From: NORP240 sp942492445
Lineage (GTDB): Bacteria > Pseudomonadota > Gammaproteobacteria > Pseudomonadales > Pseudohongiellaceae
Direction of reading: 5' to 3'
DNA: 64,000 bases
NCBI GenBank assembly: GCA_942492445.1
Contig: CALOEW010000076.1
Location: forward strand, 11,499-75,498
The notes beneath the pieces were generated by a model. It was given only the letters and a program-made list of their open reading frames with translations, was not told the origin of the DNA and made no database searches. Position numbers and translations under genes: made by a program. Position 1 is the first letter of the stretch. Each line of letters begins with the position of its first letter. Shown here in pieces: positions 62,047 through 64,000 of the stretch.

Positions 62047-62509
62047 GTTCGCCCCAATTTTGAACAAGAACACCACTCGGACAAGTAGCTGCGCTGCTTC
62101 CGAAAGTGGATCGAACTGCTTGAATTCATTACGGTAATAACGCGCTACAACGGCGCCAGAGTATAGAACCTGAGACCGGCCAATACAACCAAATGCAGCA
62201 CTTTGATAAAGATATAGACAATACTTTGTCACTATGTTGGGCACTGGAGCGATCGGGCCGCCGGAGAATACCGGCTTCGGCATCCGCTGTGACTCGTTTT
62301 CAACGGAGCTCGGCGGCGTCCGGGGACGACCCGGGTCTACCCGGCTCGCCTGGAAAATTTGACAAACGGACCAGTCACTCCCTATATTCCGAGCCTCGCC
62401 CCGCCCAGCCTCTGGTGGGTAACCAGTAACCTGAAACAGAAATTGGCGATGCCTCGGTTCAACTTGCCCCCGAGGTACCACCGCAGCATGTCTTTTTAAG
62501 GAGTCAATA
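62047..62509. other. Divergent promoter region sdhC / gltA
   Basis: No gene supported here; the long minus-strand frame covering it is a read-through of the sdhC frame. It holds the gltA promoter at 62359-62388. TATACT on the minus strand (about 62163) could be the -10 of the sdh operon, without a clear -35. Confidence 0.4.
62359..62388 (+). promoter_or_regulatory. Sigma-70-type promoter of gltA
   Basis: TTGACA (62359-62364), an 18-bp spacer and TATATT (62383-62388) lie about 120 bp upstream of the gltA ATG. Confidence 0.6.
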
Positions 62510-63787
62510 ATGAGTGATAAAAAGGCCCGGTTGTCCGTAGACGGCATGGATGAAACCATTGAGTTACCCGTTTATGAAGGCGCCACCGGGCCCGACGTTG
62601 TCGACGTCAGAAGTCTGGTGGGGAAAGGCATTTTCACCTATGACCCCGGATTCGTCTCCACCGCCTCCTGCGACTCCGAGATCACCTACATCGACGGCGG
62701 CCAGGGTATTCTTCTGCACCGTGGTTATCCGATTGAACAGCTGGCGGAAAAATCCGATTTCATCGAAACCTGCTACCTGCTGTTGAATGGCGAACTGCCC
62801 ACTCCGTCAGAACGTGAAGAGTTTGAAAACAGCATCCGCTACCACACCATGGTGCATGAACAATTGCGCCTGTTTTTTAACGGTTTCCCGCGCAATGCCC
62901 ATCCCATGGCGATCATGGTTGGTGTCGTAGGCGCGCTGTCGGCCTTTTACCACGACGAATTGAAAATCGAGGACCCCGAACATCGCAAATTTGCTGCCCA
63001 CCGTATCATCGCCAAGATGCCCACACTTGGCGCCATGTGCTACAAGCATGCAATCGGTCAACCGTTCATGCACCCACGCAATGAAATGTCCCTGTCCGAA
63101 AATTTCCTGCACATGATGTTCAGTACTCCCTGTGAGGACCCGAACGTCAATCCGGTGCTCAGCAAGGCCATGGATACTATTTTCCTGCTGCATGCCGATC
63201 ACGAGCAGAACGCCTCTACGTCCACGGTACGCCTGGCCGGTTCCACGGGCACCAATCCCTATGCGTGCATATCTTCGGGTATCGCCGCTCTCTGGGGCCC
63301 CGCCCATGGTGGGGCCAATGAAGCGGTATTGAAAATGCTCCATCAGATTGGTGATGAGTCAAAAATCGACGAATTCATCAAGCGCGCCAAGGATAAGGAC
63401 GATCCCTTCCGGCTGATGGGTTTTGGCCATCGGGTATATAAGAATTTCGATCCCCGGGCCAAGGTGATGAGGAGGATTTGCGACGAAGTCCTGGACGACC
63501 TGGGGCTGGAGGATCACCCCCTATTCAAAATCGCCCGAAAACTGGAGAAAATCGCACTTGAGGATGAGTATTTCATCGAACGCAAACTGTATCCGAATGT
63601 GGATTTCTATTCTGGAATCATTCTGCAGGCCATTGGCATCCCCACCAGCCTGTTTACGGTGATATTTGCCATCGGTCGAGCCCCAGGCTGGATTTCCCAT
63701 TGGAACGAGATGATCAGCAATCCCTACCGTATCGGTCGCCCGCGCCAGCTCTACAAAGGCCACGTAAAGAGGGACTATCCCGGCTAA
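62510..63787 (+). CDS. gltA: Citrate synthase
   Basis: A 425-residue enzyme condensing oxaloacetate and acetyl-CoA, divergent from the sdh-suc operon. Catalytic residues: His in FLLHADHEQNASTSTVRL plus the second His in GPAHGGANEAVL, Arg in GFGHRVYKNFDPRAKVM, and Asp in YPNVDFYSGIILQAIGIP. The N-terminal beta domain (LELPVYEGATGPDVVDVRSL-like) and length fit the gammaproteobacterial hexameric, NADH-regulated type. AAGGAG precedes the ATG. Confidence 0.96.
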   Translation: MSDKKARLSVDGMDETIELPVYEGATGPDVVDVRSLVGKGIFTYDPGFVSTASCDSEITYIDGGQGILLHRGYPIEQLAEKSDFIETCYLLLNGELPTPSEREEFENSIRYHTMVHEQLRLFFNGFPRNAHPMAIMVGVVGALSAFYHDELKIEDPEHRKFAAHRIIAKMPTLGAMCYKHAIGQPFMHPRNEMSLSENFLHMMFSTPCEDPNVNPVLSKAMDTIFLLHADHEQNASTSTVRLAGSTGTNPYACISSGIAALWGPAHGGANEAVLKMLHQIGDESKIDEFIKRAKDKDDPFRLMGFGHRVYKNFDPRAKVMRRICDEVLDDLGLEDHPLFKIARKLEKIALEDEYFIERKLYPNVDFYSGIILQAIGIPTSLFTVIFAIGRAPGWISHWNEMISNPYRIGRPRQLYKGHVKRDYPG

Positions 63788-63851
63788 GGCACTTCTGATC
63801 ATGACCCGCAACGGGCAGTGTCAGCCGGAGCATCAGGTGAGAGTGGAGAAT

Positions 63852-63880
63852 TGGTGGAGCCTACCTCCACCATATTTTAG
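63852..63880 (+). terminator. Probable terminator after gltA
   Basis: TGGTGGAG and CTCCACCA form an 8-bp perfect stem with a 5-nt loop, followed by ATATTTTA. It lies 65 bp past the gltA stop. The T-run is short. Confidence 0.6.
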
Positions 63881-63882
63881 AC

Positions 63883-63901
63883 TTAAGGAACCTTTGTGTT
63901 A
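63883..63901 (+). repeat. TTAA plus degenerate IS5-like terminal repeat
   Basis: TTAA (63883-63886) followed by GGAACCTTTGTGTTA. The first seven bases match the consensus and the rest is diverged. It sits just after the gltA terminator. Confidence 0.4.
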
Positions 63902-64000
63902 CCAGATCTGTTCCAATGGTCGGGAATCAATATCCCGATGGCGATGCTATTCGCCTGTCCCGGAGTTATTCGCGGCAGAGCTTACAGAGCTGGATCTCTT

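Noticed and set aside
61801..62559. 252-codon minus-strand frame beginning inside gltA
   Set aside because: Only its last third is real (the N-terminal part of SdhC from GTG 62046). The rest is the intergenic region read through.
1..64000. CRISPR arrays, tRNA or rRNA genes
   Set aside because: No regularly spaced direct repeats and no cloverleaf or rRNA-like conserved segments were recognised by eye. A covariance-model search would be needed for small RNAs.

Overview
The window is a bacterial chromosome segment. It carries long core operons with compact spacing, GTG/TTG starts and Shine-Dalgarno signals. Gene content points to a gammaproteobacterium: the fatty-acid cluster rpmF-plsX-fabD-fabG-acpP-fabF-pabC-mltG-tmk-holB-pilZ, the TCA block gltA/sdhCDAB-sucABCD-lpd, a DUF3450/ExbB/ExbB/ExbD/TonB/TPR cluster of the kind seen in marine gammaproteobacteria, and htpG, argS, rluC and gor. 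I cannot name a genus from sequence alone; an OMG-like or Pseudohongiella-like lineage is a guess.

Layout. 1-10.6 kb is an accessory stretch of mostly exported proteins: an edge-truncated FN3-like protein, a gene remnant, an S41 protease lipoprotein, a probable Tat-exported Fe/Mn superoxide dismutase, a CHRD protein, two unknown lipoproteins, a DolP-like BON lipoprotein, a large alpha/beta hydrolase and two tandem exported glutathione S-transferases. 10.8-18.4 kb holds the Prc protease, a solitary tyrosine recombinase and the molybdate system modABC with its convergent regulator modE; a ModE-box palindrome lies upstream of modA. 18.8-27 kb is a second accessory stretch: a cupin, small membrane or exported unknowns, DUF6438, DUF6152, a stand-alone ClpX-type zinc finger and two toxin-antitoxin modules (RelE-like and BrnTA). 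27.2-30.5 kb has gor, an AlkB-type dioxygenase and an overlapping L-2-hydroxyglutarate-oxidase-like gene. 30.6-40.9 kb is the minus-strand replication/lipid block. 41-50.2 kb has argS, htpG and the TonB energy-transduction operon. 50.9-63.8 kb is the TCA block, with gltA divergent from sdhCDAB-sucAB-lpd-sucCD.

Two things stand out. First, a 15-bp sequence (GGAACCTCTGATTAA) occurs at least six times, with further degenerate copies. Nearly every copy directly abuts a YTAR tetranucleotide (CTAG or TTAA), which resembles the terminal repeat and target site of IS5-group insertion sequences, yet no transposase is present. Some copies form inverted pairs around cargo genes. One pair, at 19355-21886, shares a longer subterminal sequence (19-bp perfect inverted repeat with identical internal spacing), so the 2.5 kb between them looks like a transposase-less mobile unit. 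Several neighbouring genes start or stop exactly in these repeats, which suggests truncation. Second, sdhC, sdhD and sdhA carry four single-base indels within about 1.4 kb, although all parts of the proteins are otherwise well conserved. Local sequence error is the likeliest cause.

No rRNA or tRNA gene, CRISPR array, prophage structural gene or intact transposase was seen.
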